A DNA stretch of 64,000 nucleotides, taken from JADJNY01 sp046349615. GTDB taxonomy: Bacteria; Planctomycetota; UBA1135; GCA-002686595. The notes beneath the pieces are model-generated. The model saw only the letters and a program-made list of their open reading frames with translations. It was not told where the DNA came from and did not search any database. How positions within the stretch are numbered: position 1 is the stretch's first letter; the number at the start of each line of letters is the position of its first letter. The stretch spans positions 1 through 64,000 of the forward strand of contig JAXMBZ010000005.1 in assembly GCA_046349615.1 (NCBI GenBank), given 5' to 3'. Both the position numbers and the translations under genes were made by a program. Below, piece by piece: positions 25,155 to 35,030 of the stretch.

Positions 25155-27569
25155 ATGCGGATCCATGCATCACGTCGGGGGGGCGGGGAGAACCCCGCGG
25201 CCCATCGCCTCAGCGCGCGCGCTCGCTCGGCCGTCGCCCTGCTCGGGGCCGGCTCGATCCTCGCGGCGTGCGGGGGCGGGGGCGGAGGCGGATCGGCGAG
25301 CGGCGGCGGTGCCGGCGGAGGGGGCGGAGGGGGCGGAGGTGCGAACGCCGCGGACCTGACCCCCGAGTTCGTCTCGTTCACGCCGACGCTCCTCGACGCC
25401 GGCGCGACCGTGAGCGTCTCGGACACGCTCGCAAACGTCGGCGCGAGCGCGGCGGCGAACGCGCGCGTCGGAATCTACCTTTCGACGGACGCGACGATCA
25501 CGACCGCGGACCGGCTGCTCGGTTCGCGCACGCTCGCGACGCTCGCGGCCGGAGCGCGCTCCTCCGGCGGCGGCTCGCTCGTCGTGCCGATGGACGTCGC
25601 GCCCGGGACGTACTTCGTCGGCGCGATCGCGGACGATCTCGGCGCGGTCGCCGAGAGCTCGGAGACGAACAACGTGCGCGTCGCGCCGGCGACGTTGACC
25701 GTGCGTCCCGCGCAGGTCGCGGATCTCGAGCCCGTGTCGATCTCGGCGACGCCGAACTCGGTGATCGCGGGCGGCCCGATCGACGTCAGCGACACGGTGC
25801 GCAACGCAGGGCTCGTCGCGGCGGGGGCGTTCCAGGTCGCCGTCTACCTCTCGCGCGACGCGACGTTCGGCGCGCAGGACGTGCTCCTCGGCGTGCGGCC
25901 CGTGACGAGCCTCGCCGCGGGGGCCGCCTCGAGCGCGGGGGACACGCTCCTCGTCCCGCCGAGCGTCGCCGCGGGCGCGTGGTACGTGCTCGTCGTCGCG
26001 GATGCGCAGGGCGAGGTCGCGGAGAGCGACGAGCTCGACAACGTCCGCGCGACGGCCGCGCCGATCCAAGTCGCCGTGCCGCCGCGGCCGAACCTCGTCG
26101 TGCAGTCGTTTTCGTTCACGCCGGCGAGCGTCGACAGCGGGCTCGCGATCACCGTGACGGACACCGTCGCGAACGTCGGCCCCGGCGCGGCGCTCGGTTT
26201 CGACGTCGAGGTGTTCCTCTCGCCGGATTCGAACGTCACGCGGGAGGACGTGTCGCTCGGGTTCCGCTCGCTCGCCGCGCTCGCGTCGGGCGCGAGCGAC
26301 ACGTCGGGCGGTGCGCTCACGATCCCGCTCGAGACCTCGGGCGGGACGTACTGGCTCGGCGCGTTCGCCGACCCGGGCCTCGACGTGGCCGAGGAAAACG
26401 AAGCCGACAACCTGCTCGTCGCCGCGACGCAGCTCGTCGTCACGGTGCCGCCGCGTCCCGACCTCGTGCCCGAGGCGCTCTCGTTCACGCCCGCGACGGC
26501 GGACACGACGCTCGGGACCGTCGTCACCGTGAACACGACCGTGCGCAACGTCGGCATCGTGCCCGCGACGCCCTTCCGCGTCGGCGTGTACCTCTCGAAC
26601 AACAACGTGATCTCGACCGCGGACGTGTTGCTCGGTTCACGCGACGTCGCGGGGCTCGCGGTGGGTGCGAGCTCGACCGCGCCGATCGCGGCGACGGTGC
26701 CCGCGGGCGTCAGCGCGGGGACGTACTTCGTCGGCTGCATCGTCGACGACCAGGCCTCGCAACTCGAACTGCACGAAGCGAACAACGCGCTGCTCGCGCC
26801 CGGGACGCTCGACGTCGTCGCGTCGCCGGTCCCGCAGCCCGATCTCGTCGTGCAGACGGCGAGCTACACGCCGCACTCGGTGCTGCCGGGGGGGAGCGTG
26901 CAGGTGCTGAGCGAGGTCCGCAACCAAGGGACGCTCTCCGCCAGCACGTTCCAGGTCGGGATCTACGTGTCGACCGACGACCAGATCGCGACCGACGACC
27001 TGCGCATCGGCTCGCGCACGGTGTTCCAACTCGGCATCGGCTTCGGCTCGGCGTCGAGCGCTCCGTACACGATCCCCGCCACGCTCGCACCCGGGACGTA
27101 CTACCTCGGCGCGATCGCGGACGACCTCTCGCAGGTCTCCGAAACGGTGGAGACGAACAACGTGCTCCGCGCGTCGGGGACGCTCGTCGTCACCGCTCCG
27201 CCCGTCCCCAAGCCCGACCTCGTCGTCGACGTCGCGACGTTCACGCCGGGCAACGCCGCGCCGGGAGTCCCCGTGAACCTCAGCGTCACCGTGCGCAACG
27301 CGGGCGACCTCGACGCGGGCGCGTTCCGCGTCGCCTTCTACGCCTCGACCGACACGACGGTGAACGCGCAGGACGTGCTCCTCGGGTTCCAGACGATCAG
27401 CTCGCTCACGACGAACCAGACGTTCAGCGGCGTGTTCGTCGAGAACGTCCCGGCGTCGCTCGCGAGCGGCAGCTACACGATCGGCGCGATCGTCGACGAC
27501 GTCCTCGCCGTCGACGAGGGCGACGAAACGAACAACACGCGCACCGCGGGCACGCTCGTCGTGCCTTGA
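25155..27569 (+). CDS. Lipoprotein with six CARDB repeats
   Basis: 804 residues. The N-terminus has a basic stretch and a lipobox ending at C39 (GSILAAC), followed by Gly-rich tracts. The rest is six tandem domains of about 115-120 residues, each starting DL(T/E/V)xxxxSxTP and ending in SxETNN(V) or similar, with repeated motifs GTYFVGAIADD and (V)YLSxDxxxxxxDxLLG. This is the CARDB (cell-adhesion-related, bacterial Ig-like) pattern. It would form a long extracellular rod, with no catalytic domain. A small exported protein follows 15 nt downstream. Confidence 0.87.
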   Translation: MRIHASRRGGGENPAAHRLSARARSAVALLGAGSILAACGGGGGGGSASGGGAGGGGGGGGGANAADLTPEFVSFTPTLLDAGATVSVSDTLANVGASAAANARVGIYLSTDATITTADRLLGSRTLATLAAGARSSGGGSLVVPMDVAPGTYFVGAIADDLGAVAESSETNNVRVAPATLTVRPAQVADLEPVSISATPNSVIAGGPIDVSDTVRNAGLVAAGAFQVAVYLSRDATFGAQDVLLGVRPVTSLAAGAASSAGDTLLVPPSVAAGAWYVLVVADAQGEVAESDELDNVRATAAPIQVAVPPRPNLVVQSFSFTPASVDSGLAITVTDTVANVGPGAALGFDVEVFLSPDSNVTREDVSLGFRSLAALASGASDTSGGALTIPLETSGGTYWLGAFADPGLDVAEENEADNLLVAATQLVVTVPPRPDLVPEALSFTPATADTTLGTVVTVNTTVRNVGIVPATPFRVGVYLSNNNVISTADVLLGSRDVAGLAVGASSTAPIAATVPAGVSAGTYFVGCIVDDQASQLELHEANNALLAPGTLDVVASPVPQPDLVVQTASYTPHSVLPGGSVQVLSEVRNQGTLSASTFQVGIYVSTDDQIATDDLRIGSRTVFQLGIGFGSASSAPYTIPATLAPGTYYLGAIADDLSQVSETVETNNVLRASGTLVVTAPPVPKPDLVVDVATFTPGNAAPGVPVNLSVTVRNAGDLDAGAFRVAFYASTDTTVNAQDVLLGFQTISSLTTNQTFSGVFVENVPASLASGSYTIGAIVDDVLAVDEGDETNNTRTAGTLVVP

Positions 27570-27584
27570 ACTCGGAGACTCGTC

Positions 27585-27893
27585 ATGCACGCACGCCGAC
27601 TTCTGCTCCTCGCCGCGTGGATCGGGACGTTGACCCTGCTCGCGTGGGCGGCGTCCCCGCCCGGCGTGCGCTCGCCCGCTCCCGCCTGGGACGCGACGAC
27701 GTTCCCGAGCCGTCTCGAGGGGGGCGCGCCGCGCCGCTTCGCGGCCCCCGAAGGCGGATACGCGCCGGCGTTCCTGCCGCGCACGGCGCCGTACCGGGCG
27801 CGGCCTTCGACGGAGGAGGAGGACGCGCCGTCGCCGCCGCGTCCCGCCGCTCCCGCACGCGTCGCGGGCGACTACCGCCCGCCGCAGGGCTGA
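27585..27893 (+). CDS. Small exported Pro/Ala-rich protein, unknown
   Basis: 102 residues, starting 15 nt after the CARDB gene and so probably in its operon. Signal peptide or anchor MHARRLLLLAAWIGTLTLLAWA, then a disordered-looking mature part rich in Pro, Ala and Arg, with no cysteines. No family is recognised. Spacing, strand and a well-formed signal sequence support it as a real gene. Confidence 0.6.
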   Translation: MHARRLLLLAAWIGTLTLLAWAASPPGVRSPAPAWDATTFPSRLEGGAPRRFAAPEGGYAPAFLPRTAPYRARPSTEEEDAPSPPRPAAPARVAGDYRPPQG

Positions 27894-27924
27894 CCCGCAC
27901 CGGGGCGGGGCCTGGAAACCGACG

Positions 27925-27942
27925 CGGTCCGGCCCCGGACCG
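27925..27942. terminator. Inverted repeat after the CARDB operon
   Basis: CGGTCCGG, CC, CCGGACCG: an 8-bp inverted repeat with almost no spacer, 32 nt past the stop. It is weak as a terminator because no T run follows. Confidence 0.35.
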
Positions 27943-28149
27943 AGGCTCCGAAGTGCTTGTCGAGTCCGCGCCGCCTCGAATGCGAACTCGATCGGGGCGC
28001 TTCGTTCATCGCTGACCCGTCGCTGATCGGGCCTTGTCCGGGGACACTACGCTGACCTCGGAGACGGCCCCACCCCGTGCCGCGTCTTGCGGCGTTCACC
28101 CTCGGGGCCGGGCTCCGTTCGGCATCGATTCAGGAAAGCGAGTTCACCC

Positions 28150-30675
28150 ATGCGATTCACATCGACCCTGCTACCCCTCGTGAGCTGCGGCGCGCTCGGC
28201 GCCGCGGCGTTCGCCCAGGACAGCGTTTCGAAGCTCCACGCTCTGCCCGGCGACGCCGTGGACGGACGCGCGACGAACGAGCAGGTCAACGACTACGTCG
28301 TCGACCAGACCATCGTGCGCGGTTCGTGGGGCACCGTGTTCGGCGTCGCGCCGCTCGTCAAGGCGAGCCTCGAGCGCAACACGGCCCAGCAGTACTTCAC
28401 CGGCCTCTTCGGGGCTCAGTACCTGTCGCAGGACCTCAAGACGAACGTGCCGTTCCTGCGCTCGAGCTACAGCGCGTGGAGCGGGCAGGGCTTCGGCGTG
28501 AACGACCTCGCCGCGCGCAACGACCCCGGCACGCCGACGCCGACCACGGGGATGATCGGCTACCAGTTCGCGGCGGTCTCGAGCGACTTCGTCAGCGCGA
28601 ACACGACCGCGGGCACTGCGAACCTCGCGAACGTCGTCGGCACGGTCGTCAACTTCACGAACGCCAAGCCGTCGCGCCTCTACGTTTCGCGCGTCGTCGC
28701 GGCGAGCAACGCGACGACGGAGACGTGCGGACTCGCGGCCTTCGGCCTCGGGTCGATCGACGCGGACGGCAACGCGCACTTCCGCGTCGACGGCAACGGT
28801 GGATCGCCGATCGCGACGTGCCCGACGGCGCTGCCCGCGACGGGCAACAACAACTGGGGTTACCGTGTGAACCTCGCCGCGCGCAATGGAGCGGCTCAGA
28901 ACGTGATCGACGCCGCCGGGGCCTCCGACGTGCCGGCGACCACGACGCTCTTCTCGAACGTGGCGACGACGAGCTGCCCGAACGGGATCCCGAACTCGGT
29001 CGCAGGACGTCCCGTGTACCTCGCGCCGAACTTCGCGAAGCAGTACGTCTACGAGAACACGGCGGGCTCCGTGACGAACACGCTCGGCCACTATGCAGCG
29101 GGCGTCGTCGACCATCGCGGGATGATCGGTTTCCGCAGCGGAAACGTCGCCTACCTCGGCTCGGGCAGCGTCGGCGTCTGCGGCGTGCTCGGCAAGGCCA
29201 CGCTCGGCGGCAGCGACGGCGCGCCGTTCATCAACCTCTGGGGCGTCGACGCGAACGGAAACGTCACGGGTTCGAAGGCCCTCCAGTTGCCGCCGACGCT
29301 CGCGGTCCCGGGCGTGATCACGGACCCCGATCAGCCGACGTGGGACACGACCGTCGTCCCCGGGCCCTCGGAGTTCGACCACTATCACAGCCAGGTCGCG
29401 TACCAGGGCGGCAGCTCGCAGGTCGCGATCGGGCAGGACCAGCAAGGCAACCTGATCGTCGCCGCGACGGTGTACTACGGGCTCACGTACGGAACGCCGC
29501 CCGCGCTCTCGGCGCACACGCAGGCGCCGAACAACTACATCGCGGTCGCGCGCATCGACCCGACCGGCACGAACGTCACGTGGAGCGTCGCGGGCTGGAC
29601 GCAGGAGACCACCACGCCGGTCTTCTCCGACGGCAAGGCGATCTACCAGAACGGCACGACGGTGATCGGCCGTCTCACGGGCGCGAGCTTCGCGCCGCCG
29701 ATGTCCGCGCCGATGATCGACTCGGTCGGGAACGTCTGGTTCCTGAGCAGTGTCCTGATCAACGGCACGACGCCGACGACGACCACGGGTCTGCTGCGCG
29801 GCGTCTACGACGCGTCGACCTTCTCCTACAAGCTCGAGCTCGTCACGAAGGTCGGCGACGTCCTCGCCGGCCGCAACTCGGCGACGAACTACCTGATCCG
29901 CTTCCTCGACGTCGCGGACTCGAACTCGGTCAGCTCCGGCACGGCGTTCTCGGGCAACATCGCCCCGTACGCGTTCCAGGGTCAGAGCACGACGGGCCTC
30001 GCGACGACCGACTCGCGCACGCTCGGCGGCCTCGTCGTCCACGCCGGGATCATCTACGACGTCGACAACGACGGTCTCTTCGTGCGCAGCACGGGCACGG
30101 GCGGCGTTCCGACGAGCCCGGACGAAGACTACGACGTGCTGCTCTACCTGAGCTCCTCGTCGGACGTGAACAACAACGACATCCCCGACGACGCCGAGGT
30201 CGCGGGCACGCCGTTCTGCGCCGGTGACAACCTCGACCCGAACGTCACGACGCCCTGCCCCTGCTCGAACTTCGGCACGGCGGGCAACGGCTGCGCGAAC
30301 TCGGTCAACGCCGCGGGCGCGAACCTCGCGATCAGCGGTCAGTCGAACCCCGACACCGCGGTGCTCTCCGGCTCGGGCATGCCCGCGACGGTGAGCTGCA
30401 TCTACCTCCAGGGCGACGCGCTGACCGACGTCGCGTTCGGCGACGGCGTGCGCTGCGCCGGCGGGACGCTGCTGCGTCTCCGCACGAAGGCCAACGTCGG
30501 CGGAGCCTCCGCGTTCCCGGATTCGGCGGACACCGTCAGCCTCTCGGTGCGCGGCGGCGTCGTGCCCGGTAGCGGCACCACGCGGTACTACCAGACCTAC
30601 TACCGCAACTCGGCGGCGCTCTTCTGCCCGCCGCAGACCTTCAACGTGACGAACGGCATCGTGATCACCTGGTGA
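28150..30675 (+). CDS. Large secreted protein with CPC-type C-terminal module
   Basis: 841 residues from the ATG at 28150 (AGGAAAG upstream). Signal peptide MRFTSTLLPLVSCGALGAAAFA. Residues 20-685 are beta-rich, with propeller-like blocks (GYQFAAVSSDF, GMIGFRSGNVAYLG, YHSQVAYQGGSSQ, VWFLSSVLINGT) but no family I can name. At about 665-685 is a DxNxNDxxDD stretch (DVNNNDIPDDAE), likely Ca-binding. Residues 689-841 repeat the cysteine-rich module of the protein at 752-2524 (CPCSNFGTAGNGCANS, GDGVRCAGGTLLRLRTK, CPPQTFNVTNG). TACGCT at 28048-28053 could be its -10, giving a leader of about 90 nt. Confidence 0.8.
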   Translation: MRFTSTLLPLVSCGALGAAAFAQDSVSKLHALPGDAVDGRATNEQVNDYVVDQTIVRGSWGTVFGVAPLVKASLERNTAQQYFTGLFGAQYLSQDLKTNVPFLRSSYSAWSGQGFGVNDLAARNDPGTPTPTTGMIGYQFAAVSSDFVSANTTAGTANLANVVGTVVNFTNAKPSRLYVSRVVAASNATTETCGLAAFGLGSIDADGNAHFRVDGNGGSPIATCPTALPATGNNNWGYRVNLAARNGAAQNVIDAAGASDVPATTTLFSNVATTSCPNGIPNSVAGRPVYLAPNFAKQYVYENTAGSVTNTLGHYAAGVVDHRGMIGFRSGNVAYLGSGSVGVCGVLGKATLGGSDGAPFINLWGVDANGNVTGSKALQLPPTLAVPGVITDPDQPTWDTTVVPGPSEFDHYHSQVAYQGGSSQVAIGQDQQGNLIVAATVYYGLTYGTPPALSAHTQAPNNYIAVARIDPTGTNVTWSVAGWTQETTTPVFSDGKAIYQNGTTVIGRLTGASFAPPMSAPMIDSVGNVWFLSSVLINGTTPTTTTGLLRGVYDASTFSYKLELVTKVGDVLAGRNSATNYLIRFLDVADSNSVSSGTAFSGNIAPYAFQGQSTTGLATTDSRTLGGLVVHAGIIYDVDNDGLFVRSTGTGGVPTSPDEDYDVLLYLSSSSDVNNNDIPDDAEVAGTPFCAGDNLDPNVTTPCPCSNFGTAGNGCANSVNAAGANLAISGQSNPDTAVLSGSGMPATVSCIYLQGDALTDVAFGDGVRCAGGTLLRLRTKANVGGASAFPDSADTVSLSVRGGVVPGSGTTRYYQTYYRNSAALFCPPQTFNVTNGIVITW

Positions 30676-30700
30676 TCCCGAGCGCCTGACGCGCAACGAA

Positions 30701-30731
30701 GCGGGCGCCGGACGTGGAGTCCGGCGCCCGC
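30701..30731. terminator. Bidirectional terminator hairpin
   Basis: GCGGGCGCCGGAC (30701-30713), loop GTGGA, GTCCGGCGCCCGC (30719-30731): a perfect 13-bp stem between the convergent genes ending at 30675 and 30748. Confidence 0.8.
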
Positions 30732-30747
30732 TGTGTTTCCGGTCGAC

Positions 30748-32490
30748 TCAGGGGGTCGTGTCGCCGAGCTCGCCGAGCGGCAGCAGGTCGCCGTTCGTCT
30801 GCGAGCAGTACTCCCACGGGAGATCCGCGACCGCGTACGTCGTCGAGCGTTCGACGAGGAACCCGAGGATCGCGGGATCGACGATCTCGGCCTGGTTCGA
30901 CGTCGCGAGGACGCCGTCGATGCGCATCCAGCCCGTCTCGCGCGTCCCGAGGCCTTGGACCTCCTCCGGGTCGTGCCCCGTGCCGAGCAGCACGGAGTTG
31001 CGGAACGCGCCGTTGATCGAGGAGAGCGTCGGCTTCGCCCAGCAGCGGAACGAGTACTGGGCGTAGAGCGCTTCCTCGTTGTCGTTGAAGATCTGCAAGC
31101 CGACCGTCGCGGTGAACGCGGCGCCGCCCGTGAGGTTGAGGAGCACGAGCTCGCTCCCCTTGGCGTTGCCGCCGAGTTGGCCGAGGAAGCGCGGGACGAG
31201 CAGCACGTCGGGCGCGGGGTCGTATTCGCGCGCGTTCAGGTCGCGGATCCCGTCGGCGTCGAGGTCCGTGAGCGCGCCGTCCGGCTGCGGGATGGCCTTG
31301 AACGACACGGCGTTGACGCCGTAGTCGAGCGCCGAGAAACCGTCGAGGACGAGCTCCGTGCCGATCAGCCAGTTGAAGCTGATCGCCTGCCCGCGCTGCG
31401 ACTTGGCGAACGCCCACGCGAAGCCGCGCGCATCGCCGCCGATGTGCGCGCTCGTCACCAGGGACAACGTGTCGCAGGGCGAAAGAAGCGTCGTCCGATT
31501 GGTCTCGAGGCAGTCGCGCGAATCGATGTAGACGAACTCCACCTGGATGGGGGCGCCGCCCGTGCCGCACGACGTGTTCGTGACCGTGAACAGCGTGAGC
31601 ATGCCGTCCCGGTTGTCGTATTCGGGGAACACGAGCAGGCTCGCGCCGCGTGAGCGTTCGACCGTGTTGCACGTGCACTGATCGGGGACGCCGTCGTGGT
31701 CGGCGTCCGTCAGCACGCCGTTCGCGAAGTCGCAGGCGTCCGGCACGCCGTTGTCGTTGCAGTCCTCGCCGACGACCTCGCACTCGTCGGGCAGTCCGTT
31801 CGCGTTGCAATCCGTGCTCGTGCCGTGCGCGACGTCCGTCGAGTCGAGCACGCCGTTGTGGTTGCAGTCGGGGAAGAAGGGCGGCTCGTACTGGTACGTG
31901 ATCGAGACGTGCGCGGACGCGCGCTGCTGGAAGTTCACGACGAGGTTCCCCGACCCCGTCGCGCTCGACGTCCCGGACGCGACGACGGAGAAGAGGATGT
32001 TCCCGTTGCCCACGAACAACGCCTGGTCGACGGGGTTGAGCGGCAGCGGCGGCGCGAAACCGCCGGAGAGGTCGACGTTCAGGCCCGCGAGCGTGCGCCC
32101 GGACGTGCCGCCGAAATCGAGCACCCCGTCGTACGCCGAGACCGCATCGCTCGAGTGGTACGTCGGGTTCATGGTGACCAGCGTCGCGAGCGTGTCCGGA
32201 CGCTTCAGGCGCAGGTTCGCGGAGAAGTCCGTCGTGATCGTCGCCGGCTGTGGATCGCGGTTCTCGAAGCGCGCGGTGCCCTCGAGATGTCCGTCGAGCG
32301 TGACCTCGATCCCCTGCAGCGTCCCCAGCGCGGGGTTGAAGCGCGGGAGCGGCGCGACCTGCGTCCAGGTCGTCGTCTGAAGCGCGAGATCGACGGTGTA
32401 CGTGACCGTGTCCGCCGAACCGCTTCGCGCGAAGCCCAGAATGCACGGCAGAACGAGAGCGGCGATGCGCCCCGTGCGGATGTCCGACAT
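30748..32490 (-). CDS. PEFDNR-family secreted protein with choice-of-anchor-type N-domain and Ca-binding repeats
   Basis: 580 residues from the ATG at 32490, which has GGAGGAG upstream. Signal peptide to about residue 28. Residues 30-210 resemble the choice-of-anchor E type beta-domain (TTTWTQVAPLPRFNPALGTL, YDGVLDFGGTSGRT, GSGNLVVNFQQRASAHVSITYQY). Next come DCNHNGVLDSTD, DCNANGLPDECE, DCNDNGVPDACD and DADHDGVPD, thrombospondin-3-like Ca sites. From about 285 the family C-domain begins: GASLLVFPEYDNR, CLETNRT, LLVPRFLGQ, FNDNEEALYAQYSFRCW, QTNGDLLP. It is the most diverged of the five paralogues, tandem with 32719-34467. Confidence 0.8.
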   Translation of the reverse strand: MSDIRTGRIAALVLPCILGFARSGSADTVTYTVDLALQTTTWTQVAPLPRFNPALGTLQGIEVTLDGHLEGTARFENRDPQPATITTDFSANLRLKRPDTLATLVTMNPTYHSSDAVSAYDGVLDFGGTSGRTLAGLNVDLSGGFAPPLPLNPVDQALFVGNGNILFSVVASGTSSATGSGNLVVNFQQRASAHVSITYQYEPPFFPDCNHNGVLDSTDVAHGTSTDCNANGLPDECEVVGEDCNDNGVPDACDFANGVLTDADHDGVPDQCTCNTVERSRGASLLVFPEYDNRDGMLTLFTVTNTSCGTGGAPIQVEFVYIDSRDCLETNRTTLLSPCDTLSLVTSAHIGGDARGFAWAFAKSQRGQAISFNWLIGTELVLDGFSALDYGVNAVSFKAIPQPDGALTDLDADGIRDLNAREYDPAPDVLLVPRFLGQLGGNAKGSELVLLNLTGGAAFTATVGLQIFNDNEEALYAQYSFRCWAKPTLSSINGAFRNSVLLGTGHDPEEVQGLGTRETGWMRIDGVLATSNQAEIVDPAILGFLVERSTTYAVADLPWEYCSQTNGDLLPLGELGDTTP

Positions 32491-32650
32491 GGTGTCTCCT
32501 CCAGTCCGAGTCCGGCGCCGCGGAGCGAGCACGCTCCACTCTGCGCCGCGCGCGATGATCGCACGCGGGAGGTCGGAGAGGCAATTTGCAACTTCGAAAA
32601 ACCGGAAATCCCTTCCGCAGCGGCTGCGCGGCGGGCTCCCCGAAACGCGA

Positions 32651-32678
32651 ACGAGCGGAGCCTCGCGGCTCCGCTCGT
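32651..32678 (-). terminator. Terminator hairpin of the 32719-34467 gene
   Basis: ACGAGCGGAGCC, 4-nt loop, GGCTCCGCTCGT: a perfect 12-bp stem 40 nt past the stop on the minus strand. Confidence 0.7.
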
Positions 32679-32718
32679 CGCGGTTCCCGCGCGTGGGCGC
32701 GGGGAGATCACGCTCGGC

Positions 32719-34467
32719 TCACTGGTCGCCGAACAGGCTCGTCGGGAGGAGGTCGCCGTTCGTCTGCGAGCAGAGCTCCCACGGGAGGTCGGCCACGGAG
32801 TACGGCGCGACGCGCTCGATGAGCACCGCGTAGATCGCCGGATCGACGACCTCGGCCTGCGTCGACTGGGCGAGGAGGCCGTTCACCTTGAACCAGCCCG
32901 ACTCGCGCTCGGGGAGGCCGAGGATCTCGCTCGGAGCATGGCTCGTGCTCGCGAGGAACTCCTGCGTGAACACGTTGTTGATCTGCGAGAGGCGCGGGTC
33001 TTCCCAGCAGTAGAACGTGTACTGGGCCGAGAACACTTCTTCGTTGTCGTTGTAGACGAGGAAGTCGACGCTCGTGGTGAACGCCGTACCGCCGGAGAGG
33101 CCGATGAGCACGAGCCGGCTCGTGAACGGTCCCTTGCGGTTGCCCGCGTCCTGCCCGAGGAAGCGCGGGATCAGCAGTTCGGCCGGCGCTTCGTCGTACT
33201 CGACGCCGTCGAGGTCGCGGATGCCGTCGGCATCGCGGTCCGTGTTCGCCCGCTCTTCGCCGAGGCCGTGGAACACGAGCGCGCTCAAGCCGTCGTCGAG
33301 CGTGTTGATCGGGCTCATGAACATCTCTTCGCCGATCAGGTGGTTGAACACGATCGCCTGGCCCGTCGCCGCGTTCTTCGCGAACGCGTACAGGTAGCCC
33401 TGCTCGTAGTTCGGGTTGTCGGCGCGCGTCCACAGGGTGAGCGTGTCGCAGGCCGAGAGATGACGCGTGCGGTTCGTCTCGAGGCACGGAACGTCCGTGT
33501 GTCCCGGACCGAAGCGGCCGATGTAGACGAACTCCACGTCGACGCCGCCGTCGAGCTCGTTGCAGTTCGTGTTCGTGACGGTCACGAGCGTGATCTGTCC
33601 GTCGCGGTTGTCGAACTCGGGGTAGAGGAGGAGGCTGCCCGGCGTGCGGCGGTTGATCTCCTTGCACTCGGGGCACGGCGTCTTGTCGCAGTCGTCCGGC
33701 GTGCCGTCGTGGTCGCAGTCCGGTTCGCACACGTCGGGCGTGCCGTCCGCGTCGCAATCGGGCTGGCACTCGTCCGGGACTCCGTTGTGATCGCAGTCGT
33801 GGCTCGTGCCGTTCGCGATGTCCGTCTCGTCGGGGACGTCGTTCTGGTTGCAGTCCGGAGCGTAGAGGTACGTCACCGTCACGATCGCCGAGGCGCGGCT
33901 CGTGAAGGCGAGCGTCAGGTTGCCCGCACCGCTTCCCGTCGACTGGCCGACGGCGATCACGGGGAGCGTGACGGTGCCCGGGTTGCCCGCGGGCCCGCTG
34001 AAGAGCACGCACTCGGGGACCGGGCACGTGAACGTCTGCGACTGGCTGACCGTCTGCGAGAGGTTCGGGTAGCTCTTGCCCGACGGACCCGCGAAGTCGA
34101 GCGTGCCGTCGAACGACGTCGCGTTGTCGACGGTCGTCACGGACGGCTCGGCGATCAGGAGCGCCGTCGTGTCCTGGCGTTGGAGCTCGATGTGCGTCGC
34201 GAACGTCATCGTGACGACCGCGGGGGCGGCGTCCTGGTTCTCGAACGCCGCCGTGCCCTCGTTGTGGGCCTCGAGCGTGAGCTGGACGCCCAGGAGGTCG
34301 CCCAGCGCCGGGTCGAAGCGGCCGAGCGTGACCGACTGCTGCCAGTTCGTGGTGGTCAGCGGCACGGTGTCGGAGAAGCTGACCTGCCCGCCGTGGGCGA
34401 GGGTCGTGATGACGGCGCTGGCGATGAGGGCCGTGAGGGTCGTCCCGTGGTTCGTTCTCGAAAGCAT
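32719..34467 (-). CDS. PEFDNR-family secreted protein with choice-of-anchor-type N-domain and Ca-binding repeats
   Basis: 582 residues. Signal peptide MLSRTNHGTTLTALIASAVITTLAHG. N-domain at about 28-210 with TTNWQQSVTLGRFDPALGDL, SFDGTLDFAGPSGK and GPAGNPGTVTLPV, clearly similar to the start of the giant protein at 44644. Then DCNQNDVPDETD, DCDHNGVPDECQ, DCDADGTPDVCE, DCDHDGTPDDCD. The family C-domain starts at INRRTPGSLLLYPEFDNR and carries CLETNRT, QGYLYAFAK, LIPRFLGQ, LIGLSGGTAFTT, YNDNEEVFSAQYTFYCW, AIYAVLIER and QTNGDLLP. Extracellular; molecular role unknown. It has its own terminator and a 563-bp upstream region shared with a divergent TPR lipoprotein. Confidence 0.83.
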   Translation of the reverse strand: MLSRTNHGTTLTALIASAVITTLAHGGQVSFSDTVPLTTTNWQQSVTLGRFDPALGDLLGVQLTLEAHNEGTAAFENQDAAPAVVTMTFATHIELQRQDTTALLIAEPSVTTVDNATSFDGTLDFAGPSGKSYPNLSQTVSQSQTFTCPVPECVLFSGPAGNPGTVTLPVIAVGQSTGSGAGNLTLAFTSRASAIVTVTYLYAPDCNQNDVPDETDIANGTSHDCDHNGVPDECQPDCDADGTPDVCEPDCDHDGTPDDCDKTPCPECKEINRRTPGSLLLYPEFDNRDGQITLVTVTNTNCNELDGGVDVEFVYIGRFGPGHTDVPCLETNRTRHLSACDTLTLWTRADNPNYEQGYLYAFAKNAATGQAIVFNHLIGEEMFMSPINTLDDGLSALVFHGLGEERANTDRDADGIRDLDGVEYDEAPAELLIPRFLGQDAGNRKGPFTSRLVLIGLSGGTAFTTSVDFLVYNDNEEVFSAQYTFYCWEDPRLSQINNVFTQEFLASTSHAPSEILGLPERESGWFKVNGLLAQSTQAEVVDPAIYAVLIERVAPYSVADLPWELCSQTNGDLLPTSLFGDQ

Positions 34468-35030
34468 GGCAAGTCCCGGTTGTGGATCAGGGCGCTTCTG
34501 AGTCCGGCCGCAGGCCAGGAAAGCGCTGGAAGGTGCTCTCCCCGGTAGGGGGTCCCCGCAGCAGGGTCGGTCGGAGCTCCGAGGGCCGCGGAAGAGAATT
34601 CAGGCTCTGGGAAAGGGCCCGTTCTGTCAAGGGATCGATCAAAAGAAACTTCCTAAAAAACGGCCCGTTCTGCCTGCGCCTCCCGGGCCTGCTCGAGGAC
34701 GCCGAGGCTGCAGGTCGATCGGATATCCAACCTAAAGCTATTGACGTCAACGGTCTAAGTCGGCGGGTCGAGTCTTGCTCCGCTCGTGACTCCAGACGAA
34801 CGGTCCGAGCGCCAACTCAGGCTTCCTAAAAATCGGCTGTGGCCCCGAGCCCGATCGGAGCGCCGTCCGCAAAATGGAAAGTCCTTCCGTCGGCTCGACT
34901 CGCGGGTGCTTTCCGTTGGCCCGCTCGCGGCGCGGGGGGCACACTTCTGCGGCCTCACCGCACCGCGAACGCCGCCGAAACCGCGCGTTCGAACTCCGTT
35001 TTCCACGCCTCGCCGCGTAGACCCGCCGCC
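34468..35030. other. 563-bp AT-richer divergent intergenic region
   Basis: No gene is supported. It is less G+C-rich than its surroundings and has several notable strings: GGCCCGTTCTG twice (34617-34627 and 34662-34672), CTTCCTAA twice (34649-34656, 34822-34829), the palindrome TTGACGTCAA (34741-34750), and GGAAAGTCCTTCC (34876-34888). These look like regulatory DNA for the divergent pair at 34467(-) and 35031(+). Confidence 0.5.

Noticed and set aside
34468..35030. Small reading frames in this gap on both strands
   Set aside because: They lack ribosome binding sites, signal peptides and sensible composition; the region looks regulatory.
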